Source of the DNA: Nostoc foliaceum FACHB-393
GTDB taxonomy: Bacteria; Cyanobacteriota; Cyanobacteriia; Cyanobacteriales; Nostocaceae
DNA: 64,000 bases
Direction of reading: 5' to 3'
Assembly (NCBI RefSeq): GCF_014698505.1
Contig: NZ_JACJTD010000007.1
Location: 145,766 to 209,765, forward strand
Below the pieces are notes generated by a model. That model worked only from the letters and a program-made list of their open reading frames with translations, was not told the origin of the DNA and ran no database searches. This document shows, one piece after another, positions 57,184 through 64,000 of this stretch. The translations under genes were made by a program, and so were the position numbers. Position 1 is the first letter of the stretch. Each line of letters opens with the position of its first letter.

Positions 57184-57249
57184 CAAGTATCACTTACATT
57201 TGTTATGCTAGCAGAACTCTGATACCCGTGCAAGTGCCACTTGCATTTT
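57184..57249. promoter_or_regulatory. Two similar palindromic operator candidates
   Basis: Two imperfect direct copies, CAAGTATCACTTACATTTG (57184-57202) and CAAGTGCCACTTGCATTTT (57231-57249), share the core CAAGTnnnACTTnCATTT. The second is a near-perfect palindrome (TGCAAGT-GCC-ACTTGCA, 57229-57245) just before the ATG of the TetR gene. Their place between divergent regulator and desaturase genes fits binding by the regulator. Confidence 0.65.
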
Positions 57250-57252
57250 TGT

Positions 57253-58482
57253 ATGTCATCTCAACTCATTCCTACTCGTCAACGCCTGATTCAAGCTGCA
57301 CTTGAGTTGTTTTCTGCTCAGGGAGTCAGCGCTACCACAACCCGCCAAATTGCTGAAAAAGCCGAAGTTAATGAAGTGACTCTATTCCGCAATTTTGGCA
57401 ATAAACATGGACTGCTTTTGGCTGTGCTGGAAGAGTCCGCAGCTTTTAAGGATTTAGGTGAGTCGCTGGTGCGGCGGGCAACACCTCCCGGCAATGTCTA
57501 CCAAGCTCTGAAAGATTATGCAAGTGACAGTTTACATGCATTGGAACGAGTGCCAGAGTTCGTCCGGTCTGTGGTGGGTGAAGCCGACCAATTCCCGGCA
57601 GAAAATCGCCGCGCACTAGGCAGGGGAGTCACAGAGGCAAACCGCTATGTAGCTCAGTATTTAGCTACTGTAATCCAGCAAGGCCACCTAAATACCTACT
57701 TACCCGCAGAAAAATTAGCCAGTTTGCTGAATGGGATGATCTTGGGGTATGCCGTAATTGAGTTCACCAGCGAATTTCACGAGCTTTGGGAAGATCGGGA
57801 TGATTTTCTGGAAAATTTGGTGGAGTTATTTTTACATGGAGCGATGTCATCTTCAGCAGAATCAGCAATAAACTCCTTACAAGGAGGTTTTATCACCACA
57901 GAAGTAGCTGATTTGCCTGCTAGTTTAGTTCACGAAATTCTGCAACAAGCCAGAAAATGGGGAGTACGAGATTATGCCTTGGCTTATGTGTTATTTGGGG
58001 CTGGATTATCTGCCACAGAAATAATTAGCTTGGAGCGATCGCACCAAATATACGATACTCAAGGGCACTTCTTGCAAATTACAATTCCAGGGTTTGTCCG
58101 TCAAGTACCTGTGAATCAGTGGATTTTGGGCAAACGCTACGGTTCTTTTACTAATAATCCTTTAATCAAATGGCTGAAAAGTCGTAAAGATTCTCAAACA
58201 GCCATGTTTTTGAATGAAACAGGCAAACCGGTTTCAGAATCAGAGCTTCAGACACGTTGGCAAATATGGAGTGATGGACTGTTAACCCCCCAAGGACAAA
58301 CGCCAGCGATAGCACAAGCACAACAAACCTGGCGTGTAGAAATGTTAATGCGGGGGATCAGCTTGGAAAACCTGATTATTTTAACAGGTTGCGATCGCGC
58401 CCAATTACAGCCTTATGCCCGCCGAGCTAGAGAAAAAGCTGCCCTAGAGCAAGCCACCCGTTTAGATCACAAGCCAGGATAG
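57253..58482 (+). CDS. TetR-type regulator with recombinase-like C-terminal domain
   Basis: The 409-residue protein has a TetR/AcrR DNA-binding domain (about residues 5-52; ATTTRQIAEKAEVNEVTLFR), a TetR-like ligand region (about 55-200) and an extra C-terminal part (about 215-405). That part reads like a tyrosine recombinase catalytic domain: RDYALAYVLFGAGLSATEIISLE is close to the XerC/D RDxALLxLLxxTGLRxSEL block, followed by NPLIKWLKSRK..MFLNETGKPVSESEL and TWRVEMLMRGISLENLIILTG. The Arg of TGLR is replaced and the HxLRH box is degenerate, so catalysis is doubtful. The start is ATG at 57253. Confidence 0.75.
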   Translation: MSSQLIPTRQRLIQAALELFSAQGVSATTTRQIAEKAEVNEVTLFRNFGNKHGLLLAVLEESAAFKDLGESLVRRATPPGNVYQALKDYASDSLHALERVPEFVRSVVGEADQFPAENRRALGRGVTEANRYVAQYLATVIQQGHLNTYLPAEKLASLLNGMILGYAVIEFTSEFHELWEDRDDFLENLVELFLHGAMSSSAESAINSLQGGFITTEVADLPASLVHEILQQARKWGVRDYALAYVLFGAGLSATEIISLERSHQIYDTQGHFLQITIPGFVRQVPVNQWILGKRYGSFTNNPLIKWLKSRKDSQTAMFLNETGKPVSESELQTRWQIWSDGLLTPQGQTPAIAQAQQTWRVEMLMRGISLENLIILTGCDRAQLQPYARRAREKAALEQATRLDHKPG

Positions 58483-58548
58483 GGTACGCTTAAGCAATTA
58501 AAAATTAAAAATTCAAGCGCGGCAAACATTTTGGCGCTGATCAACTGA

Positions 58549-60456
58549 TTAATTCAACGGCTCCATAATGGCTCTTAGACCGTTGCTATAAAGTGTTTTG
58601 AGCATTTCTTTAGCGTTATATTCACTGTTAAATACTCCTGCTTGCATAACTCTTTGGCCTTGCCAAACCGTGGGAAACGCATCAGGAGCAAGGAATCGCA
58701 CTAAATCTTGATCTCTATCAGTGAAGAGTGGAACTACCACGCGATAACGTACACCAAACTGTGTTGCAGAGTTACCACCATAAGGAATACTTGCAGAACT
58801 TGTTCGTATATTGCGAGTATTACCAATGGGGATATTGTTGTTAAGAACTGGTAAAAGTGCTGAAGCACCTGGGCCAGAAGCTTCTAGGATTGGTAATGGC
58901 TGCTGTGTTTGCTCCCTTATACTTGGAACTGGTGGTTGTGCTACTGAATTGGATGGGTACTCAGGAGCAGTAAACTCAATCGTATTAGGATCAATCCGCA
59001 CATAATTCAACTGTGGTGTATCAGGTGGCTGTGCTGGACTGGGAGTTGCAACTTGAGCGTTAGTTGGTATTTGTCTAGCCGACAAGCTGGTAGGAGTAGG
59101 AAAACTGGCAACTTTAGAGATGGCTTGCTGTTGATTTGATCTAGGCGGGGAAAGCGGCACATTGGCTGGCAACAATGGCAGCAGTTGACTGTTTAATTGC
59201 CCAGAAACAGGATTATTTGCTGAAATGGTGTTACTGGTTTGCCCATTTGTAGTTTCAGAGATTTCGGGAGCCGAGAAGGTGATTTCCCCAGTTGGGGCTA
59301 TTTCTCGTAACACATTGTTGGGGACAGGGGCGGGTTGAGAAGTTTGGGTTCCTAGTGCTGTTGTACCGTTGATATCTACCTTGCCAGTGATGCGATCGCT
59401 CACAAGATTATTACCAGCAGCAGAAATCACCTGTTTAGCAGCGCTGGCGTTAATGTCGTGGCGGGCATTATTTTGAAATGTATTACCCCCAGGTTCGGAT
59501 GCATTACCCAAATCTGGCATTGCTTGAGCGATCGCAACTAAACCATCTTCTTTATTATCTTGAATAATATTATTCCGCAAAATCGGGCGGGCCTTTGCTT
59601 GTACAACAATTCCCGATCTATTGTTCTGAATTTGATTGCCTATGACTACAGGAGCGGCATTTTGGGCAATATTGATGCCAAAACCCGTTTGGTGAAAGAC
59701 ATTTTCCTGCACTTGGGGACTGGAGTTACCGGCAATTGTCATGCCATTAGCTCCATTGCGATCAAAATAATTCTTACTAATGGTGGGTGCAGCATCACCA
59801 CTTACGGAAATTCCATCTTGGGTATTCCCAGTAAATGTATTTTCAACTACTACCGGATTGCTAGATTCAATCCATAAACCGTAACCACGGCGGTTTGGAT
59901 TCGTCACCGTCACCCCAGTGAGCAAGGCTTGGTTTGCTCCAACAATTGCTACGTTTTGACCGGCAAAGCTCCGGCTCAGATAATCACCGCCTCCCTGAAT
60001 GAGAATCTCTTTACCTTGATTGCTAGGGTTGCCTTGAATTGAAACACCCGGTTTCAGCATTAAGGGAAATTCCTCTCCTGTCTCGGCGCTATAAGTGCCC
60101 GTTGAGAGGATAATTACAGTATTGGCCTTAGCTAATCGCAACGCTTGGGTAATCGTTTTCACAGGAGCGGATTCGCTGCCATTGCCTGTGCTGTCATTTC
60201 CAACCTTTGGATTGACAAACAGCACGTTCTGAGAATTTGTTTTCTCATTCAGAGGTGCTGAATCTGGTGTCGATGGCATCTGAGCGATGCCTTCTCTACG
60301 AGAGCCTTCTCTTTCAGGGACGCTAACGGCGAGATCCGCTAACGCGCTATCCAGGAACGCCATACTTGCCGCTCCTATGCCTACAGTAAAAGATAATACT
60401 GAAAAAATAAAAAATAACAGCCTTGCTGATTTCAGAAACTTCAGCTTTGCAAGCAT
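58549..60456 (-). CDS. Secreted DUF1565 beta-helix protein with SPOR-like end
   Basis: The 635-residue protein has an N-terminal signal or anchor segment (about residues 9-30), a DUF1565 domain (about 75-120; LFVNPKVGNDSTGNGSESAP), a right-handed beta-helix of parallel repeats (about 150-330), a long Pro/Gln/Ser-rich linker and a C-terminal SPOR-like domain (about 570-635; QRVMQAGVFNSEYNAKEMLKTL). Such proteins bind cell wall or polysaccharide. An in-frame repeat-derived insert (PEREGSRREGIAQ) sits near residue 47. The start is ATG at 60456; a frame from 60510 is longer. Confidence 0.82.
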   Translation of the reverse strand: MLAKLKFLKSARLLFFIFSVLSFTVGIGAASMAFLDSALADLAVSVPEREGSRREGIAQMPSTPDSAPLNEKTNSQNVLFVNPKVGNDSTGNGSESAPVKTITQALRLAKANTVIILSTGTYSAETGEEFPLMLKPGVSIQGNPSNQGKEILIQGGGDYLSRSFAGQNVAIVGANQALLTGVTVTNPNRRGYGLWIESSNPVVVENTFTGNTQDGISVSGDAAPTISKNYFDRNGANGMTIAGNSSPQVQENVFHQTGFGINIAQNAAPVVIGNQIQNNRSGIVVQAKARPILRNNIIQDNKEDGLVAIAQAMPDLGNASEPGGNTFQNNARHDINASAAKQVISAAGNNLVSDRITGKVDINGTTALGTQTSQPAPVPNNVLREIAPTGEITFSAPEISETTNGQTSNTISANNPVSGQLNSQLLPLLPANVPLSPPRSNQQQAISKVASFPTPTSLSARQIPTNAQVATPSPAQPPDTPQLNYVRIDPNTIEFTAPEYPSNSVAQPPVPSIREQTQQPLPILEASGPGASALLPVLNNNIPIGNTRNIRTSSASIPYGGNSATQFGVRYRVVVPLFTDRDQDLVRFLAPDAFPTVWQGQRVMQAGVFNSEYNAKEMLKTLYSNGLRAIMEPLN

Positions 60457-61186
60457 AAAATCTACTCTACGGTACTTAGAAAACATATGATAGTGAATCA
60501 TATTTAACACAACTCCTTAGAAGTAACAATAAATTCTTATACTCCCTGAAAGTATTATGTCGATAATATTACTCACATATTGACTGATTGGCGATTTTTA
60601 ATACAGGGTAATAAATGATATTGTGCCTGTTCAGCAATACCTTGTCCTAAAGGACACGCTACCCGAACACCAAGATACCCTCACTCTAAAATTTGTTGAC
60701 TTTTAGTAAGGCAATATATAGCAATTCTCATCTGAATGAGGTATACGCGTAGGGACACGGCAATGCCGTGTCCCTCAGAGTATCTGTGTTCATCTGTGGT
60801 TAATTATTTTTTCGTACTTTGCCTATGTGGGAACCGCTATATACTGTGAGCTTCAATAATCATTCGAGCCGATTGATATTTTGGGCGAGAAAGCGCTCTA
60901 TTTCAAAGTTAAGATTTACTTTATAAATGTTCTCTAAATAGTATCCATGCAGTCTCAAATTTAATTTGCCCATTGTAGATTTTTGAGTGTATCCGCTCTG
61001 GCTAGTCCTTTGTCAGCTTGTCGTTTACCCTAAAATACTTGACTAACCTTAGTGCGAAACTGTAGCCTCAAACTACCCTTATCACTGCCATTCGGAACAT
61101 GGGATAATTTCCCGGAACCCTCACTACTACGTTATTTTGCGTGTATTCTGCAAAAATTGAGTAAAAAAAAGCAAATTAATTAACTT
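60457..61186. other. Gene-free region before thiE
   Basis: No gene is supported. It includes the third copy of the dispersed palindrome at 60749-60775. The region upstream of thiE was checked for the conserved TPP-riboswitch strings (CTGAGA, ACCTGATCTGGATAATGCC); none is visible. Confidence 0.6.
60749..60775. repeat. Dispersed palindrome, copy 3
   Basis: The sequence GTAGGGACACGGCA-A-TGCCGTGTCCCT is an inverted repeat of the same family as 31252-31280 and 38795-38823. The change of GGGGCAC to GGGACAC is matched by GTGTCCC on the other arm. Confidence 0.85.
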
Positions 61187-62302
61187 ATGGTTACTAGGAC
61201 ATATGATAATTCACATTCCGATGAAAGCACTAACGGGGTTGTTGTAATGGTCGAGCCATACAGCCAAAAAGAGCAAATACAACAAGTTGTCTACCGCATT
61301 TTAGATGCCAATTTAGACCGTGCTCGTGAGGGCTTGCGAATTATCGAGGAATGGTGTCGCTTTGGGTTAAATAATGCCCAGTTGGCTCTTGAATGCAAGC
61401 GGCTGCGACAAGAGGTAGCTAAGTGGCATACCCCAGAATTGCGGGCGGCGCGAGATACACCAGGCGATCCTGGGACTGAGTTAACCCATCCTCAGGAGGA
61501 ACAACGAGCTAGTATCAAATCGGTGTTGCAAGCGAACTTTTGTCGTATAGAAGAAGCATTGCGGGTGCTAGAAGAATACGGCAAGCTTTACCATCCAACT
61601 ATGGCTAAAGCTTGCAAGCAGATGCGCTATCAGGTTTATACCCTAGAAAGTAGTTTAATGGGTCATCAGCGCCATCAATTGTTATGGCGATCGCGTTTGT
61701 ATCTTGTTACTTCCCCTAGTGAAACTTTGTTGAACAACGTCGAAGCTGCACTTAAAGGGGGATTAACACTCTTACAATACCGCGACAAAACCGCCGATGA
61801 TTCTTTACGTCTGGAACAAGCTAGAAAATTACGGCAGTTGTGCCATATCTACGGTGCTTTGTTCATTGTTAACGATCGCGTGGATGTAGCTTTAGCTGTT
61901 GATGCAGATGGAGTGCATCTAGGACAACAAGATATGCCTGTTACTGTTGCTCGGCAATTACTCGGTTCGCAGCGTCTGATAGGTCTTTCTACCACAAATA
62001 AAGAAGAAATGCAAGCAGCAATTGCTGAAGGTGTAGATTATATTGGCGTGGGGCCAGTTTATGAAACTCCCACGAAAGTAGGTAAAGCAGCCACAGGTTT
62101 AGAATATGTCAGCTATGCTGCCAAAAATTGCTCAATTCCCTGGTTTGCTATTGGGGGAATAGATGCCAATAATATCAATGATGTGATCGATGCAGGAGCC
62201 GAACGTGTGGCGGTGGTGCGATCGCTCATGCAAGCCGAACAGCCTACCCTAGTAACACAATATTTGCTCTCCCAACTCAATCGCATTAAACCAGAACCTT
62301 AA
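61187..62302 (+). CDS. thiE: Thiamine-phosphate synthase with N-terminal extension
   Basis: The 371-residue enzyme couples HMP-pyrophosphate and thiazole phosphate. The C-terminal half (about residues 165-365) is ThiE with LLQYRDKTADDSLRLEQARK, FIVNDRVDVALAVDADGVHLGQQDMP, GLSTTNKEEMQAA and GVGPVYETPTKVGKA. The N-terminal part (about 30-155, ILDANLDRAREGLRIIEEWC) is the ThiD2-like domain seen in cyanobacterial ThiE. The start may be 61187 or an internal ATG at 61247. It is followed by thiS. Confidence 0.95.
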   Translation: MVTRTYDNSHSDESTNGVVVMVEPYSQKEQIQQVVYRILDANLDRAREGLRIIEEWCRFGLNNAQLALECKRLRQEVAKWHTPELRAARDTPGDPGTELTHPQEEQRASIKSVLQANFCRIEEALRVLEEYGKLYHPTMAKACKQMRYQVYTLESSLMGHQRHQLLWRSRLYLVTSPSETLLNNVEAALKGGLTLLQYRDKTADDSLRLEQARKLRQLCHIYGALFIVNDRVDVALAVDADGVHLGQQDMPVTVARQLLGSQRLIGLSTTNKEEMQAAIAEGVDYIGVGPVYETPTKVGKAATGLEYVSYAAKNCSIPWFAIGGIDANNINDVIDAGAERVAVVRSLMQAEQPTLVTQYLLSQLNRIKPEP

Positions 62303-62387
62303 AAGAATCATTTTTCATTTGTCCAAAGTAAATAACCAATACCTAATACCTCATTCCCTAGTCCACAGTCCCCAGTTCCCACATATT

Positions 62388-62600
62388 ATGTCTAATGAGA
62401 TTACGATTCAGGTAAATGGGGAAACCCATAGCTGTTCGTTTCAAACTCTTTTACCTGACTTGCTTCAAGAGTTGGGTTTTAACCCGCGCTTGGTTGCTGT
62501 AGAATATAACGGCGAAATTTTACACCGCCAGTTTTGGCCGCAAACAAAAGTGCAATCAGGCGATCGCTTAGAAGTAGTAACTATTGTCGGGGGTGGTTAG
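62388..62600 (+). CDS. thiS: Sulfur carrier protein ThiS
   Basis: The 70-residue ubiquitin-like protein carries sulfur as a C-terminal thiocarboxylate for thiazole synthesis. It begins MSNEITIQVNGETHSCSFQT and ends VVTIVGGG with the diagnostic Gly-Gly tail. The start is placed at 62388, since the longer frame from 62319 starts in repeat sequence. It lies 85 bases after thiE on the same strand, and its stop codon overlaps that of the convergent beta-lactamase-like gene (TTAG). Confidence 0.92.
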   Translation: MSNEITIQVNGETHSCSFQTLLPDLLQELGFNPRLVAVEYNGEILHRQFWPQTKVQSGDRLEVVTIVGGG

Positions 62601-63499
62601 TTGATCTGAGTCAGCAAACCCAAATCCTTGAGGCTGCGTCGTGTAATCTCGATGCGGACAGGTGCATCTTCTGGTTTTTGCATATCAAGGGTTGTGGCAA
62701 AAAAGTAGACGTTTTTGTTTTGTTCTAAATAACCTACGAACCAACCAACATCTGGTTTTGTACTTGTTAACCATCCCGTTTTTCCGCGCAGTGTGTAGTC
62801 TGGAGTTTGTTCACGTACCATAATGTCTTTGACAAGATTTATTGTCCGTTGCGAGAAAGGTAAATCGCCTTGATACAACCGTTGCAAAAACTTAATTTGC
62901 TCTTTGGGTGTAATTTGCAATGGCTGTTGTAACCAAAAACGATCAATGTCTGCGGCGGTGCCAATTTGACGATTACCGTAGCCTACTTTGTTAATAAATT
63001 GCTGCATCCGTTCATATCCAGCCCTACGTGCCAGCACTTGATAAAACCAAACAGTTGAATCTTTAAAGGCTTGGCGCAAATTGGTATCATGATTCCAAGC
63101 CTCAATCTCTCGGTGAATTCCATCCCAAGTGAGAACCGCCACATCATCAGGGACTACACCTATTTCTAGCGCCACCAGCGAGTTAAAAATTTTGAATGTC
63201 GAAGCTGGAGCGATCGCAGTTGCATTACGTTGAGGATTATGTTCATAGATGCGGTTGTTTTTTGAGTCGTAAATTACGATAGAGCCTTCACGCCCGAATT
63301 CTTGAAAGTGTCGCCCCAAATTTGGCACTTTAACAGCAGGACGTTCAGATGAGGTTGAAGCAGGTTGAGCCACAACATACATTCCCCCAAAGGTAATCAG
63401 ACTGAATACAGCAAGACATCCAATGGCTATGAAAATCAGAGGTTGCGTTCGGTGAGTACGCCGAAGGAATTGTGATATGCCAAACAAGATATTTTTCAT
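62597..63499 (-). CDS. Class D beta-lactamase family protein
   Basis: The 300-residue serine acyl-enzyme has an N-terminal membrane anchor (PLIFIAIGCLAVFSLITFGG, about residues 20-39), then S-x-x-K (ASTFKIFNS, about 99-107), S-x-V (KDSTVWF), the YGN motif (VGYGNRQIG) and K-T-G (LRGKTGW). This is the OXA-type or PBP-like layout of penicillin-recognising enzymes. It may hydrolyse beta-lactams or work on peptidoglycan; chromosomal cyanobacterial copies are often of unclear role. Its 3' end overlaps the thiS stop by 4 bases. Confidence 0.9.
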   Translation of the reverse strand: MKNILFGISQFLRRTHRTQPLIFIAIGCLAVFSLITFGGMYVVAQPASTSSERPAVKVPNLGRHFQEFGREGSIVIYDSKNNRIYEHNPQRNATAIAPASTFKIFNSLVALEIGVVPDDVAVLTWDGIHREIEAWNHDTNLRQAFKDSTVWFYQVLARRAGYERMQQFINKVGYGNRQIGTAADIDRFWLQQPLQITPKEQIKFLQRLYQGDLPFSQRTINLVKDIMVREQTPDYTLRGKTGWLTSTKPDVGWFVGYLEQNKNVYFFATTLDMQKPEDAPVRIEITRRSLKDLGLLTQIN

Positions 63500-63516
63500 C
63501 TAAAACCTCCAGGAGA

Positions 63517-63550
63517 CCCCCACTATATCGGTACTCCGATTAGTGGTGGG
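63517..63550. repeat. Strong hairpin, possible element end
   Basis: The sequence CCACTAT-ATCGG-TACT-CCGAT-TAGTGG (core 63521-63546) forms a two-part stem. It lies about 100 bases downstream of the iscB-like stop, on the 3' side of the gene. IS200/IS605-type elements carry subterminal hairpins, so it may be the right end of the element, or a terminator. Confidence 0.55.
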
Positions 63551-63647
63551 AGGAATGGAGGGGGAATTACGAAACGTTCCTTGAGTGACTTTGAGCGAAT
63601 GCGAAAACAATGAGAGGAACAGTTGAGTAATTTCCAATTTCTTGGGT

Positions 63648-63875
63648 TTAATAAGCATACGAATAACCATCTTTTGCGTGAATGCGTTTACAAAACTTGT
63701 TCGATATTCCTTGAACTAATCCGTTCTTGGTTGAAATATTGAAACTACCGGATGAACGAATAGCCACTTTTCCAACATAATTACCCACTTTTTTACCAGT
63801 AGTAACAATTGCCTTAACAATGTCTCCAGTTTGAAAACCAAAGTGTATTTTTTCTCTAGGTACGTGCCGACTGGG
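63648..63875 (-). CDS. iscB: 3' exon of IscB-like RNA-guided nuclease
   Basis: The exon encodes the C-terminal domain of IscB: PSRHVPREKIHFGFQTGDIV, then KVGNYVGKVAIRSSGSFNIS, then GLVQGISNKFCKRIHAKDGY, ending TAA. The pattern GFQTGDxVKA...VGKVAxRxxGSFNI...VQGIS is that of the IscB C-terminus, which contacts the omega RNA and target-adjacent DNA. The preceding bridge helix, RuvC and HNH parts lie across an intron outside the window. It is probably an exon of a gene that needs splicing rather than a separate small gene. An open frame continuing into the intron (to 63974) is chance. Confidence 0.7.
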   Translation of the reverse strand, partial: PSRHVPREKIHFGFQTGDIVKAIVTTGKKVGNYVGKVAIRSSGSFNISTKNGLVQGISNKFCKRIHAKDGYSYAY

Positions 63876-64000
63876 GTTAAACTCAGCAGGTTTGTTACCT
63901 CCCCTGCTGGTCTTCAAAACCGTGCTTGAAAGTTGTCCCTTCACACGGCTCCTCAACTGTAGGTGCATTGTCATTGCAAGCCTCTTACCGTTATTCAGGT
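63876..64000 (-). mobile_element. 3' end of a group II intron (domains V and VI)
   Basis: On the minus strand, domain V (63917-63951) begins GAGCCGTGTGAAGG and ends CAAGCACGGTTT: nine pairs join GAGCCGTGT to GCACGGTTT, a two-base AA bulge follows, and the AGC catalytic triad is kept. Domain VI pairs AGAC with GTTT and CAGCAGG with CCTGCTG, leaving a bulged A eight bases from the end, the branch point. The intron would end ...GAGTTTAAC, just before codon CCC of the iscB-like exon. The intron's upstream domains and any reverse transcriptase gene are outside the window. Confidence 0.85.

Noticed and set aside
60900..61186. TPP riboswitch upstream of thiE
   Set aside because: The conserved strings and stems of the THI box are not present.
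63876..63974. N-terminal part of the 108-residue open frame at the right edge
   Set aside because: It translates group II intron domains V and VI; only the part after 63875 is protein-like.

Overview
The window looks like chromosomal DNA of a filamentous, probably heterocyst-forming cyanobacterium of the Nostoc/Anabaena group. The evidence is the very frequent HIP1 octamer GCGATCGC, intergenic stretches of short iterated repeats of the type tcattagtcattagtc, and cyanobacterial genes such as psb34, a one-helix high-light-inducible protein, fused thiO-thiG, DUF3155, DUF3598 and DUF3611. All calls come from reading the sequence and recalling protein families; no database search was run.

Layout. 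0-9 kb: last two genes of a branched-chain amino acid importer (livM, livG) with a decayed copy of the livG 3' end beside them, a small RelE/ParE-type toxin-antitoxin pair, pgi, ftsX, DUF3598, a Uma2 nuclease-fold protein and aat. 9-16.4 kb: rpsN, nth, rseP and serS on the minus strand, small membrane proteins, a PadR regulator ahead of a complex C (CCB) assembly-like gene, and DUF3155. 16.5-23.5 kb: a GAF histidine kinase, two secreted paralogues with a TrbI-like module (one also with SLH domains), a TPR protein and the short gene psb34. 23.6-36.3 kb: thiO-thiG fusion, a 2Fe-2S ferredoxin divergent from cimA, an MscS channel, the C-terminal stump of a PaO-type Rieske oxygenase, a TerB-like protein, a CruA/CruP-type flavoprotein and a coiled-coil protein.

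37.3-41 kb: a three-gene same-strand cassette (class V PLP enzyme, sulfite-oxidase-like molybdoenzyme, TSUP/TauE permease) that reads as a sulfite-releasing, oxidising and exporting unit. 41-48.9 kb: a beta-propeller membrane protein, a two-gene DUF1980/DUF318 permease unit, a WD40 protein, hliP and alanine dehydrogenase. 49.2-50.5 kb: a CRISPR array of 19 repeats and 18 spacers, without cas genes in the window. 51-57 kb: cydAB, dus, an Rpn/DUF2887 pseudogene broken by one in-frame stop, and a delta-9-type desaturase divergent from a TetR protein that carries a degenerate tyrosine-recombinase-like C-terminal domain; two similar palindromes lie in the region between them. 58.5-63.5 kb: a beta-helix plus SPOR-like secreted protein, thiE with an N-terminal extension, thiS, and a class D beta-lactamase family protein whose stop codon overlaps that of thiS.

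The window ends inside a mobile element. On the minus strand the last 125 bases carry domains V and VI of a group II intron, and immediately downstream lies the C-terminal exon of an IscB-like RNA-guided nuclease. Thiamine biosynthesis is spread over two loci (thiO-thiG and thiE-thiS). Several genes (cimA, thiO-thiG, the CruA-like gene, the beta-helix gene) carry in-frame insertions of the same kinds of repeat that fill the intergenic regions.
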